This document shows, one piece after another, positions 19,219 to 29,455 of a stretch of 64,000 nucleotides of DNA. Within the stretch, counting starts at the first letter, position 1. Each line of letters starts with the position of its first letter. Under the pieces are notes generated by a model. It was not told the origin of the DNA. It did no database searches and saw only the letters and a list, made by a program, of their open reading frames with translations. The DNA is from Comamonadaceae bacterium OTU4NAUVB1 (GTDB lineage: Bacteria > Pseudomonadota > Gammaproteobacteria > Burkholderiales > Burkholderiaceae_C): positions 186,001-250,000 of the forward strand of contig CP099605.1 of assembly GCA_024372625.1 (NCBI GenBank), in the 5' to 3' direction. The position numbers and the translations under genes are program-made.

Positions 19219-19243
19219 AGCCACCGCTCGCGGTGGCTTTTTT
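19219..19243 (+). terminator. Rho-independent terminator after fba
   Basis: An 8-bp perfect stem (AGCCACCG at 19219-19226 with CGGTGGCT at 19231-19238), closed by the loop CTCG, runs straight into six T residues. It ends the fba transcript and separates it from purC, whose probable -10 (CACAAT, 19251-19256) follows at once. Confidence 0.92.
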
Positions 19244-19304
19244 CTGCGCGCACAATTCGCTTCTCCGCGCTGATTTCCTTCGTTTTCCACCCACGCCGAC
19301 CGCC

Positions 19305-20210
19305 ATGACCACCGTCCACACCTCCTCGATCCAAAGTCTGCCCCTGCTCGCGCGTGGCAAGGTGCGCGACAACTACGCGGTGGGCGACGACCGCATCCTG
19401 ATGGTCGCGAGCGACCGCCTCTCGGCCTTCGACGTGATCATGGGCGAGCCCATTCCGGGCAAGGGCGTGATCCTCACGCAGATGGCCCTGTGGTGGTTCG
19501 AGCGCCTGGGCCATCTGTGTCCCAACCACCTCACCGGCGAGGCGCCCGAGAGCGTGGTGACCGACGCCGAGGTGCCGCAGGTGACCGGGCGATCGATGCT
19601 GGTGCGCCGTCTCAAGCCGATCCCGGTGGAGGCCGTGGTGCGCGGCTACCTGGCCGGCAGCGGCTGGAAGGAGTACCAGGAGACGCGCTCGGTGTGCGGC
19701 GTGCCGCTGCCCGAGGGGCTGACCAACGCCAGCAAGCTGCCCCGTCCGATCTTCACGCCCGCGGCCAAGGCCGCCGCCGGCGAGCACGACGAGAACATCA
19801 CCTACGACCGCGTCGTCGAGCTGATCGGCCCGGCCCTGGCGCAGCAGATCCGCGAGATCAGCATCGCGATCTACGAGACGGCCGCGCAGATCGCGCTGGC
19901 CAAGGGAATGATCATCGCCGACACCAAGTTCGAGTTCGGCCTGGACGACGCCGGCGCACTGGTGCTGATGGACGAGGTGCTCACGCCCGACAGCTCGCGC
20001 TACTGGCCGGTCGAGGGCTACGACGACGCGCTCGCCACGGGCGCCAACCCGCCGAGCTACGACAAGCAGTTCGTGCGCGACTGGCTCGAGGCCACCCGCA
20101 TCAACGGCAAGCCCTGGGACAAGACTCCCCCGGCGCCGCGCCTGCCGGCCGAGGTGATCGAGAAGACGGCGGCCAAGTACCGCGAGGCCCTGGAGCGGCT
20201 GACCGGCTGA
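19305..20210 (+). CDS. purC: Phosphoribosylaminoimidazole-succinocarboxamide synthase
   Basis: Joins CAIR with aspartate to give SAICAR in de novo purine synthesis. The 301-residue protein shows [31 protein letters not shown], that is the family N-terminal GKVRDxY and ASDRxSAFD motifs, then [31 protein letters not shown], and [14 protein letters not shown] with the active-site acidic residues. It is of the longer bacterial and yeast-like type. The ATG at 19305 begins [10 protein letters not shown]; the longer frame from 19233 would start inside the terminator. purE and purK lie less than 2 kb downstream on the same strand. Confidence 0.97.
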   Translation: MTTVHTSSIQSLPLLARGKVRDNYAVGDDRILMVASDRLSAFDVIMGEPIPGKGVILTQMALWWFERLGHLCPNHLTGEAPESVVTDAEVPQVTGRSMLVRRLKPIPVEAVVRGYLAGSGWKEYQETRSVCGVPLPEGLTNASKLPRPIFTPAAKAAAGEHDENITYDRVVELIGPALAQQIREISIAIYETAAQIALAKGMIIADTKFEFGLDDAGALVLMDEVLTPDSSRYWPVEGYDDALATGANPPSYDKQFVRDWLEATRINGKPWDKTPPAPRLPAEVIEKTAAKYREALERLTG

Positions 20211-20232
20211 TGCGCGGCCGCCGTCGGGCGAC

Positions 20233-20721
20233 TCAGCGGTTCTCCAGCACCGCCAGCGTGCGTCCGCTGGCGTCGAGCAGCGTGAGCTGGTTGCCTCCGA
20301 GCAGGCTGTAGGCGGTGGTGGCCTGCAGGGCGTCGACGAAGGCGCTCTCCAGCTGGCCGCGCTCCGCGTCCACGCAGGCCATGCGCGTGGCCGCCAGCGG
20401 ACCGATCCTGAGGCTGCCGCCTTCGCGCAGGTAGCCCCCGGAGATGCGGTTGCAGCCGCCCGAGCCGCTCACGCGCGTGCCGTCGAAGCGCACCTGCGCA
20501 TCGCGCTGCGGGTCGCCACCGGCCGCGACGGGCTGCGGGCCCAGGCGAACGAGGCGCCAGACCCGCGACTCGATCGGCTCGTCCAGGCTGATGCCCGAGC
20601 CGCAGGCCGACAGCGCCGTCGCGCCCGCCATGGCCAGCAGCACGGCCAGGGCGCCGCGCCGGCCGGCGGGGGAGGGCGACGGGGTCGCGGAGACGGCGTG
20701 ACGATCGACGGGGAGGCGCAT
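20233..20721 (-). CDS. META domain lipoprotein (HslJ-like)
   Basis: This 162-residue protein has an N-terminal hydrophobic stretch and the lipobox LSAC with Cys40. The mature part is one META/HslJ-type domain: [21 protein letters not shown] (the family GxxGCNxxxGxY), [20 protein letters not shown] and the final strand pair [24 protein letters not shown] domain proteins are envelope proteins linked to heat-shock and novobiocin response in E. coli and to virulence in Leishmania; the biochemical role is not known. It is on the opposite strand between purC and the thioredoxin gene, and converges with purC with only 22 bp between stops. Confidence 0.88.
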   Translation of the reverse strand: MRLPVDRHAVSATPSPSPAGRRGALAVLLAMAGATALSACGSGISLDEPIESRVWRLVRLGPQPVAAGGDPQRDAQVRFDGTRVSGSGGCNRISGGYLREGGSLRIGPLAATRMACVDAERGQLESAFVDALQATTAYSLLGGNQLTLLDASGRTLAVLENR

Positions 20722-20795
20722 GGCAGGGTTCCTTTGTGACGGTCATTGTGGGCCGGCGAACCGCGCCCCGGCGATCGGGTCGAACCCGTCCGGGC

Positions 20796-21716
20796 TCAGC
20801 TCAGCACGACGCTGCTGAGCCGGCGGCGATAGGTCGCCACGGTCGGGTCGTCCGGCGGGATCTGGCCGTCGGCGACCTTCGGACGGGGCGGCTCGATGAC
20901 ATCGAGGATGGCGATGTAGGTCTTGCGCGCCAGATCGTCGCTCCAGGTCTTGTCGCGCATCAGGATCTCCAGCAGCTCGTCCATGGCGTCGGTCCAGCGC
21001 TGCGCGGCCGCGAGCAGCCGGGCGCGAGCGAAGCGGGCATCGAAATCGCGCTTGGCCGTGGCGATCCTGGCGTCGAAGGCCGACAGCGAGGGGGCCTCCC
21101 CGGCGACGGGCCGCGCGAAGTCGATGGCGTCCATCCAGCGCGCGAGCGAGTCCAGGCGCCTCACCTGAGCGGTCTTGACGATCACCGGCGCGAAGGCGAC
21201 CTTGGCGTCGTCGATGCGGCCCTGCTGGAGCAGCAGCTTCACGTAGTCGAAGCGGGCGTCGTCGTTGGCCGGATCGGTGGCCACGGCGTGCTGGAGCTTT
21301 TCCAGCGCGCCCTCGGTGTCGCCGGCGGCCAGGGCGTCCAGCGCCGCCTCTTCCTCGGCGGCGGCCTCGACTTCCTCGGCCGCCGGCACGTGCTTGTCGA
21401 GGAACTCGCGGATCTTGTCGGCGGGGATCGCGCCGACGAAGCCGTCGACCGGCTGGCCGCCGACGAACATCACGCAGAACGGGATGCTGCGCACGCCGAA
21501 CATCTGCGAGAGCTGCGACGAGATCTGCGGCACCTTGTCGGCGTCGAGCTTGGCGAGCGTGAAGCGCCCGGCGTATTCGGTCTCGAGCTTTTCGAGCACC
21601 GGGCCGAGCTGCTTGCACGGGCCGCACCATTCGGCCCAGATGTCGAGCAGCACGGGCGTCTGGGCCGAACCTTCGATGAGGTCGGTCTGAAAGTTTTCGA
21701 GGGTGATATCGATCAT
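20796..21716 (-). CDS. Thioredoxin-domain co-chaperone (CnoX/YbbN-like)
   Basis: The 306-residue protein has an N-terminal thioredoxin domain with the intact active site WAEWCGPCK (Cys31, Cys34), cis-Pro in RSIPFCVMF, and then an acidic hinge ([18 protein letters not shown]). The C-terminal half is built of tetratricopeptide-like helices ([52 protein letters not shown]). This is the CnoX/YbbN architecture, a holdase that passes substrates to GroEL and DnaK. E. coli CnoX lacks the CGPC motif, whereas this one keeps both cysteines. It is divergent from purE with only 36 bp between start codons. A longer open frame upstream is antisense to purE. Confidence 0.92.
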   Translation of the reverse strand: MIDITLENFQTDLIEGSAQTPVLLDIWAEWCGPCKQLGPVLEKLETEYAGRFTLAKLDADKVPQISSQLSQMFGVRSIPFCVMFVGGQPVDGFVGAIPADKIREFLDKHVPAAEEVEAAAEEEAALDALAAGDTEGALEKLQHAVATDPANDDARFDYVKLLLQQGRIDDAKVAFAPVIVKTAQVRRLDSLARWMDAIDFARPVAGEAPSLSAFDARIATAKRDFDARFARARLLAAAQRWTDAMDELLEILMRDKTWSDDLARKTYIAILDVIEPPRPKVADGQIPPDDPTVATYRRRLSSVVLS

Positions 21717-21739
21717 CGGGAGCAGGTGGGCACGAAACG

Positions 21740-21745
21740 TAAAAT
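21740..21745 (+). promoter_or_regulatory. Probable purE -10 element (TAAAAT), leaderless arrangement
   Basis: TAAAAT ends only 7 bp before the purE ATG at 21753, so a start site at the usual distance would fall on or next to the A of the start codon. No Shine-Dalgarno sequence precedes purE. The -35 position lies inside the thioredoxin start region and has no recognisable hexamer. Confidence 0.45.
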
Positions 21746-21752
21746 TGCGACC

Positions 21753-22330
21753 ATGAACCAAACAATCCGGGTCGGTGTGGTGATGGGCTCGAACTCCGAC
21801 TGGGAGACGATGCGCCACGCGGTCGAGATTCTTACGCAATTCGACATCGCCCACGAAGCCCGCGTGGTGTCGGCCCACCGCATGCCCGACGAACTCTTCG
21901 CCTACGCCGAGGGTGCCGCCGGGCGCGGCCTCGCCGCGATCATCGCCGGCGCCGGCGGCGCCGCCCACCTGCCGGGCATGCTGGCGTCGAAGACGACCGT
22001 GCCGGTGCTCGGCGTGCCCGTCGCGAGCCGCCACCTGCAGGGCGTCGACTCCCTCTACAGCATCGTCCAGATGCCCAAGGGCGTGCCGGTGGCGACCTTC
22101 GCCATCGGCACCGCCGGCGCCGCCAACGCGGCGCTGTTCGCCGTGGCGATGCTCGCCGCGGCCGGCGACACCGCACTGCGCGAGCGGCTCGACGCGTTCC
22201 GCGCGCGCCAGACCGCCGCCGCCCGCGCCATGACCCTGCCGCCGCCGGAGGCCGCGTCCGAAGGCGCTGCGACGGCCCACGCATCGATGGCCCCGGTCTC
22301 GCCGTTCTCGCCCCAGGGCGGAGGCGCGCT

Positions 22331-22334
<4 letters not shown>
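21753..22334 (+). CDS. purE: N5-carboxyaminoimidazole ribonucleotide mutase
   Basis: Converts N5-CAIR to CAIR in purine synthesis. The 193-residue class I PurE contains [15 protein letters not shown], the catalytic region [53 protein letters not shown] and [12 protein letters not shown]. The usual protein ends near residue 165; here an extra low-complexity tail of about 30 residues ([19 protein letters not shown]) has been added. The ATG at 21753 gives the family N-terminus. purK starts within the purE stop (GTGA, 4-bp overlap), so the two enzymes that act in succession are translationally coupled. Confidence 0.96.
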
Positions 22335-23539
<1,205 letters not shown>

Positions 23540-23582
23540 ACCGCATGCCGAGCCATCCGAGCGCCGCGCCCGAGGACGTCTC

Positions 23583-24608
23583 GTGATCCGCGACGCCCGG
23601 CCCTCCACGGTCGGCGTGGCGGTGGCCGAGGCGACCCTCGCCGAGGCCGCGGGCCGGCTGCGCGCGGGCGCGCTGGTGGCCTTTCCGACCGAGACCGTCT
23701 ACGGCCTGGGCGCCGATGCGGCCAGCGACGAGGCCGTCGCCGGCATCTTCCGCGCCAAGGGCCGGCCGAGCGACCACCCGCTGATCGTCCACATCGCCGC
23801 CGGATCGCATGGCGCGCAGTCGCTGTCGCGCTTCGCGCAGCCGCTGCCGGCGTTCGCGCAGCGTCTGGCGCAGGCTTTCTGGCCCGGGCCGCTGACCCTG
23901 ATCGTCACGCGCCAGCCCGGTGTCGCCACCGCCGCGGCCGGCGGACAGGACACGGTCGGCCTGCGCTGCCCGGCGCATCCGGTGGCGCAGGCGCTGCTGG
24001 CGGCCTGCGCCGCGCAGGGCGTCGCCGGCCTGGCCGGGCCGAGCGCCAACCGCTTCGGCCGCGTCAGCCCGACGACCGCGCAGCACGTGCACGCCGAGTT
24101 CGGCGACGACCTGCTGGTGATCGACGGCGGGCCGTGCGACGTCGGCATCGAGTCGACCATCGTCGACTGCAGCCGGGGTGCCCCGGTGCTGCTGCGCCCG
24201 GGCGCCATCACGCGTGACCAGATCGAGGCCGCCTGTGGCGAGCCGCTGCGCGACCGGCGCGACCTGGCCGCGCCCGATCCGCGCGCCTCCGGCACGCTGG
24301 CCGCGCATTACGCGCCCGATGCGCGGGTGCGCCTGATGGACGCGCGCGCGTTGCAGGCGGCGCTCGACGTGCTGGGTGCGCAGGCCGCGCACCTCGCGGT
24401 GTGGGCGCGCACCGAACTGCGCACCGCGTCGTCGGGCGTGCTGCGCCGGCGCATGCCCGGCGACGCCGGCGACGCGGCGCGCGAGCTGTTCGCCGTGCTG
24501 CGCGATTTCGACGCCCGGGGCGTGCGCCTGATCTGGGTCGAGACGCCGCCCGACACGCCCGAATGGGAAGGGGTGCGCGACCGCCTCCAGCGGGCGGCGG
24601 CCGCCTGA
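23583..24608 (+). CDS. L-threonylcarbamoyladenylate synthase (Sua5/TsaC type)
   Basis: Makes threonylcarbamoyl-AMP from threonine, bicarbonate and ATP, the first step of the tRNA modification t6A. The 341-residue protein has an N-terminal YrdC domain (VAFPTETVYGLGADA, KGRPSDHPLIVHIA, FWPGPLTLIV, TVGLRCPAHPVA, GPSANRFGRVSPTTA) and a C-terminal Sua5 domain after the linker ASGTLAAHYAP. It is therefore the long Sua5 form rather than the short TsaC. The start is taken as GTG at 23583; the longer frame is read-through from purK in another frame. tsaB, another t6A gene, is 2.6 kb downstream. Confidence 0.94.
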   Translation: MIRDARPSTVGVAVAEATLAEAAGRLRAGALVAFPTETVYGLGADAASDEAVAGIFRAKGRPSDHPLIVHIAAGSHGAQSLSRFAQPLPAFAQRLAQAFWPGPLTLIVTRQPGVATAAAGGQDTVGLRCPAHPVAQALLAACAAQGVAGLAGPSANRFGRVSPTTAQHVHAEFGDDLLVIDGGPCDVGIESTIVDCSRGAPVLLRPGAITRDQIEAACGEPLRDRRDLAAPDPRASGTLAAHYAPDARVRLMDARALQAALDVLGAQAAHLAVWARTELRTASSGVLRRRMPGDAGDAARELFAVLRDFDARGVRLIWVETPPDTPEWEGVRDRLQRAAAA

Positions 24609-24660
24609 GCGGACGCCCGGGCCGGTGCGCCGGCGGGGGCCGGCCCGACGGTGGCGCGCG

Positions 24661-26124
24661 TCAATCCTGCGTGGCCCAGTCCACCAGGGCGTCGAAGGCC
24701 GGCCGCGCCGCCGCGGCGTTGTCGTGGTTGGCGATGGCCACCACCACGTAGCGTCGTCCGCTCGCGCCGTCGACGAATCCGGCCACGCCGGCCGCGTCGC
24801 GCAGCGTGCCGGTCTTCAGGTGCGCCGAGCCGCCGGAGCGCAGCGCGCGGCGCCGCAGCGTGCCGTCCACGCCGGCGGACGGCAGCGACGCCATCAGCTC
24901 GGCCATCACCGGCGAGCGCCACGCGACCTGGAGCATCCGCGCCAGCGCCGCGGCGCTGATGCGTTCCTCCCGCGAGAGTCCGGAGCCGTTGTCGAACACC
25001 GGCGTCTCCTCCCCGCCGATGCGCTCGCCCCACCACCGGCGCACGACGGCGCGCGACGCCTCCAGCGTGCCGCTGCGCCGCTGCTGGAGCCCCAGCGTCA
25101 GGAAGAGCTGCTGCGCCATCACGTTGTTGCTGTACTTGTTGATGTCGCGGATGACCTCGGACAGCGGCGGCGAGGCGACCTCGAACACCGGCTTCGAGCC
25201 GGCGGGCACGCGGGCCTCGCGCACCCGGCCGCGCACCTGTCCGCCCATCTGCGCCCAGGTCCCGGCGATGGCCCGGGCGGCGAAGCCGCGCGGATCGGCG
25301 TAGGCCACGCCCCAGGTCCGCTCGCCGCAGTCGGCGACATAGCCCCCGGCGAAGCGCAGGCGCGACGGGTCGGCGAAGTCGGGCGCCAGCACGGTCTGCC
25401 AGTCGCCGCATTCGCCGGCCGCGAGCGGCACCGTGGCCTGCATCGCCACGCCGGCGAGCGTCGGCTCCCAGCTCACGCGCGCGACCTCGGCGCCCCGGTC
25501 GGGCACGAAGGTCGCGACCACCGACTTGTAGTTGACCAGCAGCGCATCGGGCCCGGCGTTGTACGGGCGCAGGCCTTCGCCGTCGAAGGCGGCGGGGTCG
25601 GCCTCGGGCGTGTCGAAGGCTTGGCGGTCGAGCACGATGTCGCCCGCGATGGTCTGGATCCCCAGGCCCTGCACGCGGCGCAGCAGCAGCCACAGCCGCT
25701 CGGCGACGAGCTTGGGATCGCCCCGGCCCTGCAGGTAGAGGTTGCCCTGGAGCACGCCGTCGCGCACCGGCCCGTCGACGTGGACCGACGTGGTCCAGGC
25801 GAAGGCGGGGCCCAGCAGGTCGAGCGCGGCATAGGTGGTGACCACCTTCATGATGGAGGCCGGATTCATCGGCGCCTGCGTGCGCCAGGCCAGGCGCGGC
25901 GCTCGCGCGCCGTCGGCATCGGCGACCAGGAAGGTGACGGCCTCGCGCGGCACCTTCGCGCGCGCCAGCGCGGCCTCGACGCCGGGCGGCAGGGCCTGCG
26001 CCGCGGCGGTGCCGGCGAGTCCGCCCAGCATGGCGCCGGCGAGGAGGGCGCCGGCCACGGCGCTCCCCAGGCGACGGCCGGCGCGGGTGGCGGCCGGAAG
26101 GGGGGAGGCGACGACGACGGGCAT
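24661..26124 (-). CDS. dacB: D-alanyl-D-alanine carboxypeptidase/endopeptidase (PBP4)
   Basis: Class C low-molecular-mass penicillin-binding protein that trims and cleaves peptidoglycan cross-links in the periplasm. The 487-residue precursor has a signal peptide (LGSAVAGALLAGAMLGGLAGTAAAQA, cut after about residue 43). The three active-site motifs are present: SIMK (Ser90, Lys93), SNN in NKYSNNVMAQQLF and KTG in AHLKTGTLRDAAG. The large insertion between the first two motifs is typical of the family. An ATG at 26124 starts the signal peptide; the open frame continues far upstream as antisense of neighbouring genes and is not real. It is divergent from the EamA gene, 54 bp away. Confidence 0.96.
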   Translation of the reverse strand: MPVVVASPLPAATRAGRRLGSAVAGALLAGAMLGGLAGTAAAQALPPGVEAALARAKVPREAVTFLVADADGARAPRLAWRTQAPMNPASIMKVVTTYAALDLLGPAFAWTTSVHVDGPVRDGVLQGNLYLQGRGDPKLVAERLWLLLRRVQGLGIQTIAGDIVLDRQAFDTPEADPAAFDGEGLRPYNAGPDALLVNYKSVVATFVPDRGAEVARVSWEPTLAGVAMQATVPLAAGECGDWQTVLAPDFADPSRLRFAGGYVADCGERTWGVAYADPRGFAARAIAGTWAQMGGQVRGRVREARVPAGSKPVFEVASPPLSEVIRDINKYSNNVMAQQLFLTLGLQQRRSGTLEASRAVVRRWWGERIGGEETPVFDNGSGLSREERISAAALARMLQVAWRSPVMAELMASLPSAGVDGTLRRRALRSGGSAHLKTGTLRDAAGVAGFVDGASGRRYVVVAIANHDNAAAARPAFDALVDWATQD

Positions 26125-26178
26125 CGGCGGATTATCCCGGCCGCGGCCGGCGTCCGTGGGCGCCTCGATAATCGGTGG

Positions 26179-27228
26179 ATGACCCGCGTCGCCCGTCCAC
26201 CCTCCCGATTCACCGCGCGCCAGCTGGGCATCGCGGCGGCGATCGTCACGGTGGTGGTCTGGACGGCTTTCATCCTCGTGGCACGCGCCTCGGCCGCGCG
26301 CTCGCTCGGATCGCTCGACATCGCCTTCCTGCGCATCTGCGGGGCGGGTCTGGTGCTGGTGCCCTGGGGCGCCTGGCAGGTGGCGCGGATGCGGCGTGAC
26401 GCGGCACCCCGGCGCCCGGACGCCCCGCGCCCGGACGCCGTCTTCGGCCTGTCGCCGCTCGGAGCGAGACTGACGGTCGTGGGCGGCCTGCTCGGCGGCC
26501 TGCTCTATGCGCTGCTCGCCTACAGCGGTTTCTTCTACGCCCCGGCCGCGCACGCGTCGGTGCTGCTGCCGGGCAGCCTGCCGCTGTGGACCTCGCTGCT
26601 GGCGGTCGCCGTGCTCGGCGAGCGCATGACGGCCACGCGCGCGCTGGGTCTGGCGCTGATCGTCGCGGGCGACCTGCTGGTGGGCGGACGCAGCCTGCTG
26701 CAGGCCTTCGAGGGCGGCCAGGTCTGGAAGGGCGACCTGTTCTTCATGGCGGCGGCGTTCTGCTGGGCCTGCTACAGCGTCTTCGCGCGGCGCCATGCGC
26801 TCGACGCGGTGCGCGCCACCACCGCCATCACGGTGTTCGCGTTCGTGGTCTACCTGCCCGCCTACGCCCTGCTGGTGGGGACCGGCGCCCTGGCCAGCCG
26901 GCTCGACGCCGCCCCATTGAGCGAGATCGTCTTCCACATGCTGTTCCAGGGCGTCGGGTCGGTGGTCGTCTCGGGCATCGCCTTCACGCAGATGATCGGG
27001 TACTTCGGCCCGGTGCGCTCCACCATGATCACCGCGCTGGTGCCGGGCCTCTCGGCCATCGGCGCGGTGCCGCTGCTCGGCGAGCCGCTGTACTGGAACC
27101 TGATCGCGGGCCTGCTGCTGGTGACGGCGGGCATCCTGTTCGGCGTGCGCAGGACCGCCCCGCGCGCCACCGCCGACACCATCGCCGATACCCCTCCCCT
27201 CCCAACCACCGGGCGCTGCCATGGCTGA
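26179..27228 (+). CDS. EamA/DMT family transporter
   Basis: A 349-residue membrane protein of the drug/metabolite transporter superfamily with ten hydrophobic helices forming two EamA repeats: the first from about residue 18 (AAAIVTVVVWTAFILVARASA) to GDLLVGG, the second from KGDLFFMAAAFCWACYSVFARR to VTAGILFGV. Typical Pro and Gly features are GSLPLWTSLLAVAVLGERM and STMITALVPGLSAIGAVPLLGEPLYW. The substrate is unknown. The ATG at 26179 was chosen because it gives a short basic N-terminus before helix 1. It overlaps tsaB by 8 bp, which is unusual coupling of a transporter with tRNA modification genes. Confidence 0.9.
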   Translation: MTRVARPPSRFTARQLGIAAAIVTVVVWTAFILVARASAARSLGSLDIAFLRICGAGLVLVPWGAWQVARMRRDAAPRRPDAPRPDAVFGLSPLGARLTVVGGLLGGLLYALLAYSGFFYAPAAHASVLLPGSLPLWTSLLAVAVLGERMTATRALGLALIVAGDLLVGGRSLLQAFEGGQVWKGDLFFMAAAFCWACYSVFARRHALDAVRATTAITVFAFVVYLPAYALLVGTGALASRLDAAPLSEIVFHMLFQGVGSVVVSGIAFTQMIGYFGPVRSTMITALVPGLSAIGAVPLLGEPLYWNLIAGLLLVTAGILFGVRRTAPRATADTIADTPPLPTTGRCHG

Positions 27229-27934
27229 CAGGTTCCTCGCCTTCGACACCAGCACCGATCGCCTGTCGATCGCCGTGCGCCACGGCGCGCGCACCGTCGC
27301 GCACGAGGGCCCGGGTGGCGCGCAGTCGTCGACCACGCTGATCCCGCGCATCCGCGAGCTGCTGGCCGAGGCCGGTCTGGCGCTCGGCGAGCTCGACGCC
27401 ATCGCCTTCGGTCGCGGCCCGGGCTCGTTCACCGGCCTGCGCACGGCCTGCGCGGTGGCGCAGGGCCTGGGCTTCGGCGCGGGCGTGCCGCTGCTGCCGG
27501 TCGACACGCTGCATGCGGTGGCCGAGGAGGCGCGCCATCGCTTCGGCGTGTCGCGCGTGGTGGCGGTGCTCGACGCGCGCATGGACCAGGTGTATGCGGC
27601 CCGGGTCGCGTTCGACGGCGACGCGGCGACGGTGGGCGACACCGAGGTGCTGGCGCCCGAGGCGGTGGTCGTGCCCGAAGGCTGGGTGCTCGCGGGCAAC
27701 GCCTTCGCCGCCCATGGCGATCGCCTCTGCGCCGCCGTCCGCCACGAGGCCCTGCCGAGCGCCGCGGCGCTGCTGCGTCTCGCGCCGGGGCTGCTCGCGG
27801 CCGGCCGGGCCGTCGCCCCCGCCGACGCTTGGCCGCTGTACGTCCGCGACAAGGTCGCCCAGACCACCGAGGAGCGCCTGGCGGCCAAGGCCGCCACGGC
27901 GCTCGCGGCCCTTTCCGGGAGCGCGAGCCCATGA
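27221..27934 (+). CDS. tsaB: tRNA t6A biosynthesis protein TsaB
   Basis: TsaB is the non-catalytic ASKHA-fold partner that activates TsaD in t6A synthesis. The 237-residue protein contains FLAFDTSTDRLSIAV, the conserved AIAFGRGPGSFTGLRTACAVAQGL and the PLLPVDTLHAVAEEA region, matching the family in length. The ATG at 27221 lies inside the end of the EamA gene, and its stop overlaps the rimI start (ATGA). The run of tsaB, rimI and a UDG-like gene is a recurrent arrangement in Burkholderiales. Confidence 0.95.
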   Translation: MADRFLAFDTSTDRLSIAVRHGARTVAHEGPGGAQSSTTLIPRIRELLAEAGLALGELDAIAFGRGPGSFTGLRTACAVAQGLGFGAGVPLLPVDTLHAVAEEARHRFGVSRVVAVLDARMDQVYAARVAFDGDAATVGDTEVLAPEAVVVPEGWVLAGNAFAAHGDRLCAAVRHEALPSAAALLRLAPGLLAAGRAVAPADAWPLYVRDKVAQTTEERLAAKAATALAALSGSASP

Positions 27935-28458
27935 GCGCCGTCCTGCAGGCCCCGGAGGCCCGCCTCGAGCCGATGACGATCGGCCACCTCGACGCCGTCT
28001 GCGCCATCGAGCAGACCGCCTACAGCCACCCCTGGAGCCGGGCGAACTTCATCGACTCGCTGGCCGTGGGCTACGAGTGCCGGCTGCTCGTCGGGCCGGC
28101 GCAGGCGCCGCGCGGCGCGGCGCCCGATGCCGTCATCGGCTATTTCGTGGCCATGAAGGGCGTCGACGAGGTGCACCTGCTCAACATCACGGTCGCGCCG
28201 GCCTTCCAGCGCCAGGGCTGGGCGCCGTTGATGCTCGACGCGCTGGCGGGCTGGTCGCGTGCGCAGGGCGCGCAATGGCTGTGGCTGGAGGTGCGTACCG
28301 GCAACGCGCGGGCGCTGCACGTGTATGAACGCCATGGCTTCCGGCGCGTGGGCGTGCGCCGGGGCTATTACCCGGCGCACGGCGGGCGCGAGGACGCCAT
28401 CGTCATGAGCCTGCGCCTGGACGCGTCGTCCGGCACCTGGGGCGCGATGCCGTCATGA
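27931..28458 (+). CDS. rimI: Ribosomal-protein-alanine N-acetyltransferase RimI
   Basis: GNAT acetyltransferase that acetylates the N-terminus of ribosomal protein S18 and possibly other proteins. The 175-residue product shows the GNAT pattern: LEPMTIGHLDAVCAIEQTAYSHPWS at the start, VHLLNITVAPAFQRQGWAPLML (motif A, acetyl-CoA loop with QRQGWA replacing the more usual R-x-G-x-G), WLWLEVRTGNARALHVYERHGF (motif B) and the RRGYYPAHGGREDAIVM end typical of RimI. The ATG at 27931 overlaps tsaB by 4 bp, and its stop overlaps the next gene by 4 bp. Confidence 0.94.
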   Translation: MSAVLQAPEARLEPMTIGHLDAVCAIEQTAYSHPWSRANFIDSLAVGYECRLLVGPAQAPRGAAPDAVIGYFVAMKGVDEVHLLNITVAPAFQRQGWAPLMLDALAGWSRAQGAQWLWLEVRTGNARALHVYERHGFRRVGVRRGYYPAHGGREDAIVMSLRLDASSGTWGAMPS

Positions 28459-29408
28459 GCGAGACGTCCGGTCGACCGGTGACGGGCCTGCGCCTGGACG
28501 CGCGGCAACGCGCGATGCTCGACGAGATGGGCGTCAAGGTCTGGTGGCCGGCACAGCGCGTGCCGTGCCCCACCGACGCCACCGACACGGCGGGTCCGGG
28601 CGATGGCGTCTTCGATGCGGCCGGCGCGGCTGAAACGGCCGACACGGTCCGTGCCGGCGTGCATCCGCAAGGCGCTCCGCCGGCGGCTGCGCCCGTCCCG
28701 GCCGTCCGGGCGTCGCTCGGGACCGTGGCGGCGCCGGCCCCGGCGCCCGTCGCCGTGCCACGCGCGACACCGGCACCGGCACCGGCGGTCACGCGCGTGC
28801 CGGAAGCCGGCCCGGCGCCGTCCGCGCGCTCCGCTTCGACATCGACATCGCGCGGTGTTCCCGGCGTGGCCTTCGAGTCACCCCTGCGCCTGTACACGGT
28901 GCTCGACGAGGACGGCATCGCCGCGCCGCCCCAGGGGGGCTGGCTGGTGGTCGCGGACCTGCCGTCCGGGGCCGACGACGACCCGGCCGAGCCGTTCGCG
29001 GGCGAGGCCGGGCGCCTGCTGGACAACATGCTGCGCGCGCTGCGGCTGCACGACGGCCGCGTGCCGGTCCACCTGATGCGCACGCGCCGCGCGGCACCGT
29101 CCGGGCGCGAGGCCGCCGCGCCGTCGGCCGGCACGGACTTCGTGGCGCTGGCGGGGGCGCTGGCGCCGCGCATCGTCCTGGCCCTGGGGCCGCTGGCCGC
29201 GCAGAGCCTCCTGCAGAGCACCGAGCCGCTCGGCCGGCTGCGCGGCCGCGCCGAGCCGCTGCGCATCGCGCCGGGCGGTCCGCTCGATGGCGTGCCGGTC
29301 GTGGTGACCTACCCGCCGGCCTACCTGCTGCGCAATCCGGCCGACAAGGCCCGCGCCTGGGCCGACCTCTGCCTCGCGGCCGAGCGGTCCGAGACGCCGC
29401 CCGCCTGA
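28455..29408 (+). CDS. Uracil-DNA glycosylase superfamily protein, probably without classical catalytic motifs
   Basis: The 317-residue protein has a short N-terminal helix region ([12 protein letters not shown]), an Ala/Pro-rich linker from about residue 65 to 140, and a C-terminal domain that can be aligned by eye to family 4 UDGs. The matching pieces are [45 protein letters not shown] and [21 protein letters not shown]. The glycine-rich GEAPG-x-x-ED loop is replaced by [10 protein letters not shown], the conserved His of the T-x-HP-x-x-LLR motif is Pro (TYPPAYLL), and only two cysteines are present, so the 4Fe-4S cluster cannot form. It is coupled to rimI by a 4-bp overlap. DNA repair activity is doubtful; a structural or DNA-binding role is possible. 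Confidence 0.75.
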   Translation: MSETSGRPVTGLRLDARQRAMLDEMGVKVWWPAQRVPCPTDATDTAGPGDGVFDAAGAAETADTVRAGVHPQGAPPAAAPVPAVRASLGTVAAPAPAPVAVPRATPAPAPAVTRVPEAGPAPSARSASTSTSRGVPGVAFESPLRLYTVLDEDGIAAPPQGGWLVVADLPSGADDDPAEPFAGEAGRLLDNMLRALRLHDGRVPVHLMRTRRAAPSGREAAAPSAGTDFVALAGALAPRIVLALGPLAAQSLLQSTEPLGRLRGRAEPLRIAPGGPLDGVPVVVTYPPAYLLRNPADKARAWADLCLAAERSETPPA

Positions 29409-29444
29409 AGCCGGCACAGCCGCCGGCGGCGCCGACCCCCATCC

Positions 29445-29450
29445 TAGAAT
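29445..29450 (+). promoter_or_regulatory. Probable pyrF -10 element (TAGAAT), leaderless arrangement
   Basis: TAGAAT is followed by TCCGC and then directly by the pyrF ATG at 29456. A start site at the usual distance would fall within the first codon. No Shine-Dalgarno sequence and no good -35 hexamer are visible in the 47-bp gap after the UDG-like gene. Confidence 0.45.
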
Positions 29451-29455
29451 TCCGC

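Noticed and set aside
24661..28380. A 1239-codon frame that continues dacB upstream
   Set aside because: Only the last 487 codons are protein-like and begin with a signal peptide at 26124; the rest is antisense to EamA, tsaB and rimI.
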